Shown: one piece after another, positions 18,831-27,972 of the stretch | How the letters are laid out: every line of letters starts with the position of its first letter | How positions within the stretch are numbered: the stretch's first letter is position 1 | Origin: an uncultured Bacteroidota bacterium | Lineage (GTDB): Bacteria > Bacteroidota > Bacteroidia > Bacteroidales > 4484-276 | Assembly (NCBI GenBank): GCA_903944895.1 | Contig: CAJATL010000192.1 | Coordinates: 1 to 64,000 of the forward strand | DNA length: 64,000 nucleotides | Direction: 5' to 3' | Made by a program: the position numbers and the translations under genes | The notes under the pieces: generated by a model | The model's input: only the letters and a program-made list of their open reading frames with translations | Told to the model about the DNA's origin: nothing | Databases searched by the model: none

Positions 18831-20408
18831 ATGAAAAATATCGCCATAAAAATCATAGTTCTCAGCTCCGTTTTATTTCTGACATCTTGTGAAAAGAATT
18901 TTGGAGATCTGAATAAAAATCCGTTCAATCCTACCGAAACCAGCATCGGACCGCTTTTTAACAAGGTGGTTCAATCGCTGCAACTGGGCTGGAATGAGCA
19001 GTTTTATGTTCACAATGAAGTTTTGTACAAACAAACCCAGTTGGCCGCCCTTACCAACGAAGCCTGGTCGAACCTGAGCATCGGCACCGAGGATATCTGG
19101 TCGAATTATTACATCACCCTGGCTCACATCCGCGACATCGAAAACAGGCTCGATGCAATGGAAAACCCCGATCAGCCCGATTCGTTGAACAATGTTCGGG
19201 GGATGGTTAAAATTTTGACCGCCTATAAAACTTTCAGGGTTACCGATCTTTTTGGTGATATTCCGTTTTTTGATGCAGGAAAAGGATTTCTGGGCACCGA
19301 ATTTCTTCGTCCAAAATTTGACAACCAGGAAGATATTTATTATTTTTTGCTCGCCGAACTGAAATGGGCTGCCGAAAATATGAGCGCCCTTCCTAATACT
19401 CCGGATGGTGGTAAATATTACAGCATCGGCGAATACGATAAGCTTTTCAATGGAAACATCTCAAAATGGATAAAATTTGCAAATTCACTGCGTTTGCGCC
19501 ATGCCATGCGGATTTCGGAAGTTTCGCCGGATAGCTGCGCCAAAATTATTACCGAAATTTTCGACAACAACCTGCCAATCATCAAAGAAGGCGAAGATGT
19601 TTTTATGATGCCGCAGGCGCTAAGCTGGGTTAAGGAAAGTACAAGCTGGTCCTTCCGGGAACACAAAAACCTGCGGATGGGTTCAAATATCTGGCACCAG
19701 ATGTCGGAAAACGACAGCACCGACGGCAGCGGTATCTTCGACCCACGGACTTTTATCTTTTTCGAGACCACCAACGACGATGAATGGGTGGCCTTTCCTC
19801 AGATTCCAGACGCCAACACTCCCGCTTCAGGCGGTGTGCCTTACGGTCTTCACCGCGACGACAATTACAGCATCAAAGGAGCCGACTGCATTTTTTCCCC
19901 TTTTAATTATTATCTTATCAGGGATCAAAATACGGTTCCTGAAATTTTGATGACTTCGGCAGAACTTCACTTTATCAAAGCTGAAGCCTTTTTCCGCGGA
20001 ATTGGACTTCCTCAAAGTGAAGACGATGCTGCTGCCGAATATTTTGAAGGCGTGATAGCTTCGATGGATTTTTGGGAAAATGTAATGCTGAGTTCAACAA
20101 TCTGGCAAAATGTAGCACCAGGTTATGAAGGCACCAACGGTTTTGACGTAGCAAACCTCATATTTTTCACCGAGGACAAACTCAAACTCATCATCACACA
20201 GCAATGGATCGATCACTTCAGGCAGCCGTGGGAAGCATTTTGCCTGACCCGTCGCACCGGGCTTACACCACGCGAAGGCGAACCGCTGAACTATTACAGG
20301 CTGCCTTATCCTCCGTCGGAGGCCGAGAATAATCCTGAAAACTGGTCGGCACAGGTGGCAAAAATGGGTGGCGATTTAACGACTGTAAAAATGTGGCTGA
20401 TGAATTAA
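18831..20408 (+). CDS. SusD-like substrate-binding lipoprotein
   Basis: The 525-residue protein starts with a lipoprotein signal ending LTSC (C20) followed by EKNFGDLNKNPFNPTE, typical of SusD/RagB proteins; the body motifs (TAYKTFRVTDLFGDIPFF, KWIKFANSLRLRHAMRI, DPRTFIFF, AELHFIKAEAFFRG) suggest the SusD-like group 2 branch. It is surface-exposed and forms a lid over the SusC channel to capture ligand. Twenty-seven bp separate it from SusC and 27 bp from the next gene. The adjacent PNGase F-like enzyme suggests a glycan or glycopeptide ligand. Confidence 0.94.
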   Translation: MKNIAIKIIVLSSVLFLTSCEKNFGDLNKNPFNPTETSIGPLFNKVVQSLQLGWNEQFYVHNEVLYKQTQLAALTNEAWSNLSIGTEDIWSNYYITLAHIRDIENRLDAMENPDQPDSLNNVRGMVKILTAYKTFRVTDLFGDIPFFDAGKGFLGTEFLRPKFDNQEDIYYFLLAELKWAAENMSALPNTPDGGKYYSIGEYDKLFNGNISKWIKFANSLRLRHAMRISEVSPDSCAKIITEIFDNNLPIIKEGEDVFMMPQALSWVKESTSWSFREHKNLRMGSNIWHQMSENDSTDGSGIFDPRTFIFFETTNDDEWVAFPQIPDANTPASGGVPYGLHRDDNYSIKGADCIFSPFNYYLIRDQNTVPEILMTSAELHFIKAEAFFRGIGLPQSEDDAAAEYFEGVIASMDFWENVMLSSTIWQNVAPGYEGTNGFDVANLIFFTEDKLKLIITQQWIDHFRQPWEAFCLTRRTGLTPREGEPLNYYRLPYPPSEAENNPENWSAQVAKMGGDLTTVKMWLMN

Positions 20409-20435
20409 TTGTCGCTTAAAAAAAACATCAAAATT

Positions 20436-21245
20436 ATGGAAAGAAAGTTCAAAAAAATATCCGGAACAGAGGCTCACAAAACCATTCGCTTTATTGGTGG
20501 GATTTTCTTCATTTCTATTATGGCTTTTATCATGAGTTGTTCTAAAACTGCAGATCCTGCAACCACCGACCCCGACGAAATTGATAACGGTGTGCCATGC
20601 CCCGAAATGCCAACCATCACTTATCATGGACAGGTTTATCACACCTTAATTATAGGTGAACAATGCTGGCTCAAGGAAAATCTCAACATTGGAGCGATGA
20701 TCAACACCCTCGATACCTTGCAGAATGATTCGATCGTCCAGAAATATGGTTATAAAAACGATACTGCAAATTGCAGTATTTACGGCGGTTTGTACACATG
20801 GCACGAAATCATGGAATATTCCGCCGACACGGGCAGCCGGGGAATTTGTCCCGAAGGCTGGCACATTCCTTCAGACGAAGATTGGAAAATTCTGGAAGAA
20901 ACCATGGATAACCATATTATCGATAGCGTTGCCGGATGGGACACCACAGGCTGGCGTGGTTCGGATGCCGGCGGGAATTTGAAAAATATGGGAACTAAAA
21001 AATGGTTCAACCCAAATACCGCTGGTATCGACAGCAAAGGTTTTAGAGCGCTTCCCGGTGGTTTCAGAAATTTTGAAGATGGCAGTTTTGACAAATTACA
21101 AAGCACGGCTTTCTTCTGGACTTCAACGGCAGCAAGCGATTCGGCTGCCTGGTACCGGATGTTTTCGTACACCCACGCCGATGTTTACAGGAGTTACAGC
21201 AAAACTACAAATGCTTTTTCGGTAAGATGCCTGAGGGATCAATAG
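20436..21245 (+). CDS. FISUMP-domain lipoprotein
   Basis: The 269-residue protein has a lipoprotein-type leader (FISIMAFIMSC) and one Fibrobacter succinogenes major-paralogous (FISUMP) domain covering about residues 55-269: motifs YHTLIIGEQCWLKENLN, IYGGLYTWHEIMEY, GICPEGWHIPSDEDW, GFRALPGGFRN and FFWTSTAA, ending SVRCLRD. The fold is common in cell-surface proteins of Bacteroidota and Fibrobacter and has no firmly known activity. Its place directly after SusD is where surface glycan-binding proteins are usually encoded, so a ligand-binding role is plausible but inferred. The start is ATG 20436; an upstream TTG adjoining the SusD stop is less likely. Confidence 0.88.
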   Translation: MERKFKKISGTEAHKTIRFIGGIFFISIMAFIMSCSKTADPATTDPDEIDNGVPCPEMPTITYHGQVYHTLIIGEQCWLKENLNIGAMINTLDTLQNDSIVQKYGYKNDTANCSIYGGLYTWHEIMEYSADTGSRGICPEGWHIPSDEDWKILEETMDNHIIDSVAGWDTTGWRGSDAGGNLKNMGTKKWFNPNTAGIDSKGFRALPGGFRNFEDGSFDKLQSTAFFWTSTAASDSAAWYRMFSYTHADVYRSYSKTTNAFSVRCLRDQ

Positions 21246-21287
21246 AAAAATAATTTTAAAATAATTTCTTAACTAAAACTAAATAAC

Positions 21288-23804
21288 ATGAAAAATTTTT
21301 ACACAAAATTCAGATGGCTGCTTCCGGTATTATTACTGATGCTGCCTTTTTTTATCAAAGCACAAACCAACCAGTACCTGCATTTCGACAAGGTTGACGA
21401 CTATTGCAAACTGGACAATGCCTCACAGTACATCGCAAACTCCACTGCCATTTCGATGACCGGATGGTTTTACTGCGATGCGTTGGCCTACGGCCAGGGT
21501 ATGATGGGTCTTCGCGGCACTGACGCAGGATTTTATTTAATTCAGCTAAACGGTGGTGTTGTCGAATGCCGGTTTATTACAGCAACAGGCTTTTTTGAGT
21601 TCGTTGCACCTGCAAACAGCACTGTGCCGCAGGTTTGGCAACATTGGGCGTGGATTTACGACGGAAGTACCGTAAAACTCTACATCGATGGCATCATGAA
21701 AGGGAGCGTGGCTGCAAACGGCTCCATTAATACCAGTACAGTTTCGTTTGGAATTGGCAAAAGTATTATCGGAAGTTTCAACTTTGTGTATGGAGGAAGA
21801 ATTGACGAAGTGACTTTGTGGAACAAAGCCTTGACCCAGAATGAAATCCTCGATATGATGGACAACGAACTCAACGGAAATGAAGCCGGCCTGCAGCTTT
21901 ACTACAAATTTAACCAGGGCGTCCCTGGTGGGAATAACACCTCCATTACCCAATTAATTTCCGAAACCGGCGGTGGTGCCCGCGATGCTGACTTATTCAA
22001 TTTTGCACTTGTTGGCGAAACTTCCAATTTTGGTGGCGACCTTAATCCGGGATTTCAGGCCATCACCTTCCCACCTATCCCAAACAAATTAACGTCCAGC
22101 CCACCTTTCGCACTTGAAGCATCTGCCAGCTCCGGATTGCCGGTTGTTTTTCAGATTGTTTCGGGACCTGCAACATTAAACGGAAATATGGTGACATTAA
22201 CCGGCGTACCAGGAGAAGTTACCGTTAAAGCCAGTCAGCCTGGAAACGGAACTTTCGACCCTGCCGAAGACCTTTTCAATACTTTTCAGGTAATCGATCC
22301 GCAGCAAAATGTTCCGGATATCGAAGCCCGAAATCCGCTGCCCGGCAACGTTTATGTGCCTGACCTCGATTTTATCCAGCTTGCAGCCATTTCGACAATT
22401 GAATATCCTGAACTTTTTTCGATTTCAAATTTGGTTTTCGTGGTAAATGGGCAAACCATCGAACCCGAATACTGGGGAGACGGACATTTTATTGCCTGGT
22501 GGTCGCCACCCGCTTACGGAAGTTACACCGTGAGTATCGTTTCGACGAATAATTTCGGAGCCGCAGCAACCGAAAACGTTAACATCAATGTTGTGGCGCA
22601 GGCAAGCGATATGCAAGTTTTGGCTGTTGATGATGTCTGGCTGAATGTGGATATAAATTCGGTGACCGTTGATGGAGAATTACCTTCATTTTGCGGGGCT
22701 TTCGATCAGATTACTGCTACTTTGGAGGTGAACTGCCCAAGCGGCGGATGTGGTGAATGGGACCGCGTTGCCAGCATTGACGCCAGAGGAAAAGACGGCA
22801 AATGGTTCGAGATTATCCGTTACATCACACCTTACGGCGTGGCCTGCTCGCACTCCATCGACCTGACTGATTACGCGTCAATTCTTCAGGGGAAAGTTTC
22901 TTTCCGCCTCAATTGCGCCACTTTGGATAATGGCTATCTTTACGATTTAACCTTCTTTTATAAGGCCGGAACTCCTGCTCACAAATACAGCTCGGTAAGC
23001 CGGCTCTGGAACGAAATCTATCCTTTTGGTGATCCTGCCAACCTGCAACCTGTCGAAAATATCGATTTTTCGTTTCCTTCAAATGCGGCCGCTGCAACCC
23101 TCAAACTGATTTCAACCGGTCATGGCTGGGGAGACAACAACACCGGAAATGCTGCCGAATTTCATCACGACATCCACCACGTTTGGGTAAATGGACAGGA
23201 AACTTTTACACAGGACAACTGGCAGGATTGCCAGCCCAATCCTGATGCATGCCAGCCACAAAACGGAACCTGGTTTTACGACCGCGCCGGCTGGTGCCCG
23301 GGAGCTATCGCCCATTGGTTCGATTTTAATATGAGCCCGTATCTCAGCAGTCAGAATGTTGAATTAGGTTATATTTTCGATGAAGATTACATTGATTTGT
23401 GCCATCCAAATAATCCGGATTGCGTTTCAGGCGTAACCTGCCCGGACTGCAATGATGGCTTTAATCCAAACCTTGTGGTCGCCAGTAACCTCGTGGTTTT
23501 TGCAGATAGTCCGGTTGAAAATGCCTTCATTGTTGGCGTTAATAACGGGCCGGTAAAATCGCCGACTACCTTTAATGTTGCACCAAATCCAACCAACGGT
23601 GTTGTTGAAGTTTCGGTAAAAGGCGCTGCCAACTCCGGTGATGCCATTTTACAGGTTTACAATCTCACCGGCAAAATGATGCAGCAAATCGAATGGAACG
23701 GACAAAGCACTTCGATCGACCTTTCATCGTACAATAAAGGCATGTATCTTTTTAAGATGCAGTCGGATAATAAGGTCGAAATTAAAAAAGTTGTTTTGAA
23801 GTAA
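21288..23804 (+). CDS. Secreted PNGase F-like amidase with LamG and T9SS tail
   Basis: The 838-residue protein has a signal peptide (cut after KAQ, residue 26), a LamG/concanavalin-like domain (about 27-215), Ig-like segments (about 250-440), a two-domain region resembling peptide-N-glycosidase F (about 440-740) and a T9SS type A sorting domain (about 762-838; VAPNPTNGVVEV, YNKGMYLFKM, KVVLK). PNGase F cleaves N-glycans from asparagine. Shared marks are CGEWDR (D492, matching catalytic D60), ITPY, GHGWGDN, AAEFHH (E624, matching E206) and DRAGWCPG. The residue matching E118 seems not to be Glu, so activity is uncertain. Last gene of the SusC-SusD operon (42 bp after FISUMP); a strong terminator follows. 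Confidence 0.88.
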   Translation: MKNFYTKFRWLLPVLLLMLPFFIKAQTNQYLHFDKVDDYCKLDNASQYIANSTAISMTGWFYCDALAYGQGMMGLRGTDAGFYLIQLNGGVVECRFITATGFFEFVAPANSTVPQVWQHWAWIYDGSTVKLYIDGIMKGSVAANGSINTSTVSFGIGKSIIGSFNFVYGGRIDEVTLWNKALTQNEILDMMDNELNGNEAGLQLYYKFNQGVPGGNNTSITQLISETGGGARDADLFNFALVGETSNFGGDLNPGFQAITFPPIPNKLTSSPPFALEASASSGLPVVFQIVSGPATLNGNMVTLTGVPGEVTVKASQPGNGTFDPAEDLFNTFQVIDPQQNVPDIEARNPLPGNVYVPDLDFIQLAAISTIEYPELFSISNLVFVVNGQTIEPEYWGDGHFIAWWSPPAYGSYTVSIVSTNNFGAAATENVNINVVAQASDMQVLAVDDVWLNVDINSVTVDGELPSFCGAFDQITATLEVNCPSGGCGEWDRVASIDARGKDGKWFEIIRYITPYGVACSHSIDLTDYASILQGKVSFRLNCATLDNGYLYDLTFFYKAGTPAHKYSSVSRLWNEIYPFGDPANLQPVENIDFSFPSNAAAATLKLISTGHGWGDNNTGNAAEFHHDIHHVWVNGQETFTQDNWQDCQPNPDACQPQNGTWFYDRAGWCPGAIAHWFDFNMSPYLSSQNVELGYIFDEDYIDLCHPNNPDCVSGVTCPDCNDGFNPNLVVASNLVVFADSPVENAFIVGVNNGPVKSPTTFNVAPNPTNGVVEVSVKGAANSGDAILQVYNLTGKMMQQIEWNGQSTSIDLSSYNKGMYLFKMQSDNKVEIKKVVLK

Positions 23805-23839
23805 AATAACGGATGTTTTCGTTTATCGAAGGTTCGATC

Positions 23840-23875
23840 AAAAAGCAGGTGGTCTTCGCCTGCTTTTTGTTTTTC
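23840..23875 (+). terminator. Intrinsic terminator of the SusCD-PNGase operon
   Basis: AAAAAGCAGG and CCTGCTTTTT form a 10-bp perfect stem around a 9-nt loop, followed by GTTTTT. It lies 36 bp after the PNGase-like stop. Confidence 0.88.
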
Positions 23876-23991
23876 AGATTTAAATAAAAAATAGCACTAC
23901 TAACCGGATAAAGTTATTAAATCATCCCGAAATCCTTGATTTCATTAATCCTCCAGATGGCGGATATTCTTAAATTGAGGGTGTACTTTTC

Positions 23992-24094
23992 TCTACAATA
24001 CTTTATCTCTGCCGGCTGGCGGGGAATTCGCCGTAGGCGATAAAGTATTGTAGAATAATGAAATACGATAGTTTTAATATTCCCCGTAGGGGAT
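23992..24094. repeat. REP-like palindromic pair with compensatory stems
   Basis: A 16-bp perfect inverted repeat (TCTACAATACTTTATC at 23992-24007, complement at 24039-24054) encloses a GC-rich centre. Within it CGCC-GTA-GGCG (24029-24039) is followed by ATAAA, and 43 bp on a second copy, TCCCC-GTA-GGGGA (24081-24093), is also followed by TAAA. The two units share ATTC before and ATAAA after, and differ in the stem by matched changes on both sides. The rest of the 375-bp gap (23805-24179) holds only the terminator; no gene is seen. Confidence 0.8.
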
Positions 24095-24179
24095 AAACAA
24101 TTTAGTCGGTCAGTTGTGATAAAAAATAGTACAATAATTTTAAAGAAGTTATTCCTCAATTGTTAAGCCTGATTTATCC

Positions 24180-26270
24180 ATGAAAAAACCATTTATTATT
24201 ACTTTCCTGATTTTTTGCTCCATTTTTACCTGGGGACAGGAATACACGCAGTTTTTTACGAAAGAAAAAACTGTGGTTGACACATTTTTTCAAAGTTATC
24301 TTATCGAAGATAAATATCGCTGGCTTGAAGACATCGATAGCCAGGAAACCAAAGACTGGATTGAGCAGCAAAATACTTCGGGTAAAAAATATTTATCAAA
24401 AGCTGTAAATAATGCAAATTCGCGTAGTTCGATTGACAGGTATGCCTTCTCGGAGCATCATCATCCCAAAAAAATGGGCGATTACTATTTTACTTATGCC
24501 TTTTACAACAACATCAGCGTTCGAGCACTCTTTTATCAAACATCACTCAACGATTATGCACAAATTTTGGTTGACCCTAATTTTATCTCTCAAAAAGACG
24601 AAATCAACCTGAGTGGATATGCCGTTTCGAAAAATTCGAAATTATTAGCTTACCAGTTCACCAGAAATGGAAGTGATTGGAATGAAATAAAAGTTGTTTC
24701 GCTCAAAACCGGTATTCATAAAGACGACCATCTTACAGGAATAAAATTTTCAGGAATTTCATGGCTGGGAGATGGGTTTTTCTATTCGACGGTTTCGCAA
24801 AACGGACAATTTGGAGAAACACGCGGCGAAAAGGTTTTTTTTCATAAAATCGGCGACGAACAGCAATTGGATAAGCTTATTTTTGAAAGAAAAAATAATC
24901 CATCAGCATCATTTGGGTACCTTACAACTTCTGATGAACGCTTTTTTATTCTTACAGAAAATGTAGGCAAGAAAGACCTGGTTAATTTCTTTTACATTGA
25001 TTATGAAGCCGAATCCCCGACCTTACAACCTTTGCTTACAAACCTGACGAAATATAATATTGAAATTATCGATAGCCACGAAGGCAAATTTATTGCCACC
25101 GAAACCAGTGTTTCCAATAATGGAAGTATTTTAGAGATTGATCCTGCAAACCCGCTTAAATGGCGGGCAATTGCTCACGAATTTTCAAAGTCGCTTTTAC
25201 TAAACGTTATTCCTTTTGATGACCGGATTGTTGCAGTTTATCAGGCTGACCAACACCCGATTATTTCGGTTCTGGATTATGCAGGCACAGTTCTGGATAA
25301 CCTCGAGCTACCGCTTGCCACTTCAGTGGGCGGATTCAGCGGAAATTCCTATGATGAAGAACTGCTTTTTGAATACACCTCCTACACCATCCCGCCAAAT
25401 GTTTTCAAATTTAATATCCGGACATTTAAACTTGAGGTCACCAAACAAACCACCGTTACGTTTGATTTTGAAAACATCGAGTACAAAGAAGTCGAATGTA
25501 TCACAAAAGATAGTGTGGTGATTCCCATGATTCTGGTGTACGAAAAGGGATTAAAATTAGATGGTACAAATCCCGCAATAATAAAAGCGTATGGCGGATT
25601 TAATGTTGTTTCGCCGCCTTCGTTTGATCCTGGAATTGTTTATTTTATCAAGCAAGGAGGGGTTTTTGCATTTGCCAATATCCGCGGTGGTGGTGAGAAA
25701 GGCGAAGAATGGGCATTTGAAGGGCGGGGAGAGAACAAACAAAATTCGTACGACGATTTTATTGCAGCATCCGAATTTCTGATAGAACACAAATACACAA
25801 ACAAAGGAAAACTTGCTTCAACGGGTGGTTCAAATGGAGGGCTTGTTGTTGCTGTTGCTGCCATTCAGCGGCCTGATTTATATAAAGTGGTAGTTCCTGT
25901 TGTGGCACCTTTTGACATGTTGAGGCTCGAAAAATTTACTGTGGGCCATTTTAATACCGGCGAATTTGGCACAGTGACAGACAGCATCAGTTTTACCAGG
26001 CTCCTCAGTTATTCTCCCTACCAAAACATCAAAGAAACTGTCAATTATCCGGCAATGTTAGTTATAACCTCCGAAAACGATGACCGTGTTCCACCATTTA
26101 ATTCGTACAAATTTGTTGCCCGCATGCAAAGCAGGAAGGCGCAGCAAAACCCAATTATTTTAAAAATTGAAGCGGATGCCGGCCACTACGGCGCAAGCAC
26201 CTTGAGCAAAAAAATGAAAAAAAAAATTGACGTTTATGGGTTTATTGTTAATGAACTAATGGGAAAATAG
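24180..26270 (+). CDS. Prolyl oligopeptidase family serine peptidase (S9A)
   Basis: The 696-residue enzyme has a signal peptide (MKKPFIITFLIFCSIFTWG), an N-terminal stretch typical of the family (DKYRWLEDIDSQETKDWI), a seven-blade propeller (about 75-420) and an alpha/beta-hydrolase domain. The catalytic triad is visible: S551 in TGGSNGGL, Asp at 634/635 in ENDDRVPP, H669 in ADAGHYG. It cleaves short peptides after proline, here probably in the periplasm. It follows the SusCD-PNGase operon behind a terminator and a 375-bp gap, so it is a separate unit, but with the amidase and fucosidase it suits glycoprotein use. Confidence 0.95.
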   Translation: MKKPFIITFLIFCSIFTWGQEYTQFFTKEKTVVDTFFQSYLIEDKYRWLEDIDSQETKDWIEQQNTSGKKYLSKAVNNANSRSSIDRYAFSEHHHPKKMGDYYFTYAFYNNISVRALFYQTSLNDYAQILVDPNFISQKDEINLSGYAVSKNSKLLAYQFTRNGSDWNEIKVVSLKTGIHKDDHLTGIKFSGISWLGDGFFYSTVSQNGQFGETRGEKVFFHKIGDEQQLDKLIFERKNNPSASFGYLTTSDERFFILTENVGKKDLVNFFYIDYEAESPTLQPLLTNLTKYNIEIIDSHEGKFIATETSVSNNGSILEIDPANPLKWRAIAHEFSKSLLLNVIPFDDRIVAVYQADQHPIISVLDYAGTVLDNLELPLATSVGGFSGNSYDEELLFEYTSYTIPPNVFKFNIRTFKLEVTKQTTVTFDFENIEYKEVECITKDSVVIPMILVYEKGLKLDGTNPAIIKAYGGFNVVSPPSFDPGIVYFIKQGGVFAFANIRGGGEKGEEWAFEGRGENKQNSYDDFIAASEFLIEHKYTNKGKLASTGGSNGGLVVAVAAIQRPDLYKVVVPVVAPFDMLRLEKFTVGHFNTGEFGTVTDSISFTRLLSYSPYQNIKETVNYPAMLVITSENDDRVPPFNSYKFVARMQSRKAQQNPIILKIEADAGHYGASTLSKKMKKKIDVYGFIVNELMGK

Positions 26271-26380
26271 CTTGCGATAAAAACCGATCATCTTTCACCC
26301 ACATTTGATTTTCAGATTTAAAGTAAATTTGGTTTCAAAATGACATCGAAAAATTTCTAATCACTGAATTTGAACAGACT

Positions 26381-27943
26381 ATGATGAAACACATTCTCAC
26401 AATCAGCCTTTTACTTCTTTTTGGAATTTATCTTCCGGCTCAGCATTTTCAACCGCAAAATCAGCAATTCGTCATGATTTTGCCCGGTGAGCCCGTTGAT
26501 TCGATCATCGCTAAAGCAGCGCACGTAACGCCTTCAAAAAAACAGTTGGCCTGGCAGGAAATCGAGTTTGCCTGTTTTATTCATTTTGGGGTGAACACAT
26601 TTACAAACCGCGAATGGGGGACAAAGGAGGATGTGCGCCACCTTTTCAATCCCACCCAACTTGATGCCCGGCAATGGGCAAAAACAATCAGCGAAGCCGG
26701 TGCAAAAGAGCTTATTCTGGTTACCAAACATCATGACGGATTTTGCCACTGGCCTACAAAATTTACGGATTACTCCGTTAAAAATTCACCCTGGAAAAAT
26801 GGTCAGGGCGATCTGGTTGCCGATGTTGCCGCAGCCTGCAAAGAATTCGGATTAAAATTCGGTGTTTACCTTTCGCCCTGGGACATCCATTCGCCAGTTT
26901 ATGGAAGCGAGGCTTACAACGAATTTTTCAAAAACCAGTTGCGCGAATTGCTCACCAATTACGGCGAAATTGCCGAAGTTTGGTTTGATGGCGCCTGTGG
27001 TGAAGGTCCAAACGGACAAAAACAAGTGTACGACTGGAACGGATATTATGAGGTGATTCACGAACTTCAGCCAGAGGCTGTAATCGCCATTATGGGCCCG
27101 GATGTGCGGTGGGTTGGGACCGAATCGGGCTATGGCCGGGAAACCGAATGGAGCGTAATTCCGGTTTCGGCGAATCAGTTGGCTGAGATTGCGGCATCAT
27201 CCCAGCAAAAAGATGTCGGCGGTGCATTTGTGCCAATAGACATGATGCAGGCAGATCTTGGCAGCCGCGAAAAAATAATCAATGCCGGTGCGCTGATGTG
27301 GTACCCTGCAGAAGTGGATGTTTCGATTCGTCCGGGTTGGTTTTATCACGAAAATGAAGATTCTTTGGTAAAATCACCCGAAAAACTGGTTGATATTTAT
27401 TTTAGTTCCGTTGGCCGGAATGCCGGTTTACTCCTCAACCTACCGCCCGATAAACGCGGATTGATCCATGAAAATGATGTGAAAAGTTTGCTTGGGATGA
27501 AAGCCATTTTGGATAAGACTTTTGATAAAAACCTGGCCAAAAATGCCCGCATTGTTGCAACAGAAAATCAGGACGGAAAGTCCCCGGAATTATTATTAGA
27601 CGGTGATTCCAGAACTTTTTGGACCACCAAACCCGGCACAAAAACCGCAATCTTGGAATTTACCTTGGATGATCAACAGGAATTTGATGTGTTGCTGCTT
27701 CAGGAAAATATCACGAACGGGCAACGGTTTGAAGAATTTTCGCTCGAAGTTTTTAAAGATGGAGAATGGATTGAACTGACCAGAGGAACCACGATTGGTT
27801 ACAAAAGACTTTTAAGATTTGAGACAACAACAGCTTCAAAAGTCAGATTAAAAATCATTTCTTCGCGCGATTGCCCGGAGCTTTCAGAATTCGGGTTGTT
27901 TAAATCATCAATCCCAGTGAGTAATTCAAACGAAACTTATTAA
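26381..27943 (+). CDS. Secreted GH29 alpha-L-fucosidase
   Basis: The 520-residue enzyme has a signal peptide (ISLLLLFGIYLPAQ), a GH29 catalytic barrel (about 50-390) and a C-terminal discoidin/F5-8 type C carbohydrate-binding module (about 395-512; LLLDGDSRTFWTT, KVRLKIISSRDCPELSEFGLF). Family marks are ACFIHFGVNTFTNREWG, TKHHDGFCHWPTKFTDYSV and EVWFDGACG, whose D203 is the expected nucleophile. The acid/base is not fixed in position in this family and I do not assign it. It removes terminal L-fucose, a common cap on N-glycans, fitting the PNGase F-like gene nearby. TAAATTTG (26324-26331) upstream could be its -7 box. Confidence 0.94.
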   Translation: MMKHILTISLLLLFGIYLPAQHFQPQNQQFVMILPGEPVDSIIAKAAHVTPSKKQLAWQEIEFACFIHFGVNTFTNREWGTKEDVRHLFNPTQLDARQWAKTISEAGAKELILVTKHHDGFCHWPTKFTDYSVKNSPWKNGQGDLVADVAAACKEFGLKFGVYLSPWDIHSPVYGSEAYNEFFKNQLRELLTNYGEIAEVWFDGACGEGPNGQKQVYDWNGYYEVIHELQPEAVIAIMGPDVRWVGTESGYGRETEWSVIPVSANQLAEIAASSQQKDVGGAFVPIDMMQADLGSREKIINAGALMWYPAEVDVSIRPGWFYHENEDSLVKSPEKLVDIYFSSVGRNAGLLLNLPPDKRGLIHENDVKSLLGMKAILDKTFDKNLAKNARIVATENQDGKSPELLLDGDSRTFWTTKPGTKTAILEFTLDDQQEFDVLLLQENITNGQRFEEFSLEVFKDGEWIELTRGTTIGYKRLLRFETTTASKVRLKIISSRDCPELSEFGLFKSSIPVSNSNETY

Positions 27944-27972
27944 TTTTATCAAATCATTCAATACCGTTTATT

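Noticed and set aside
23917-24159. Minus-strand frame of 80 codons
   Set aside because: It is a translation of the palindromic repeat region with no recognisable domain.
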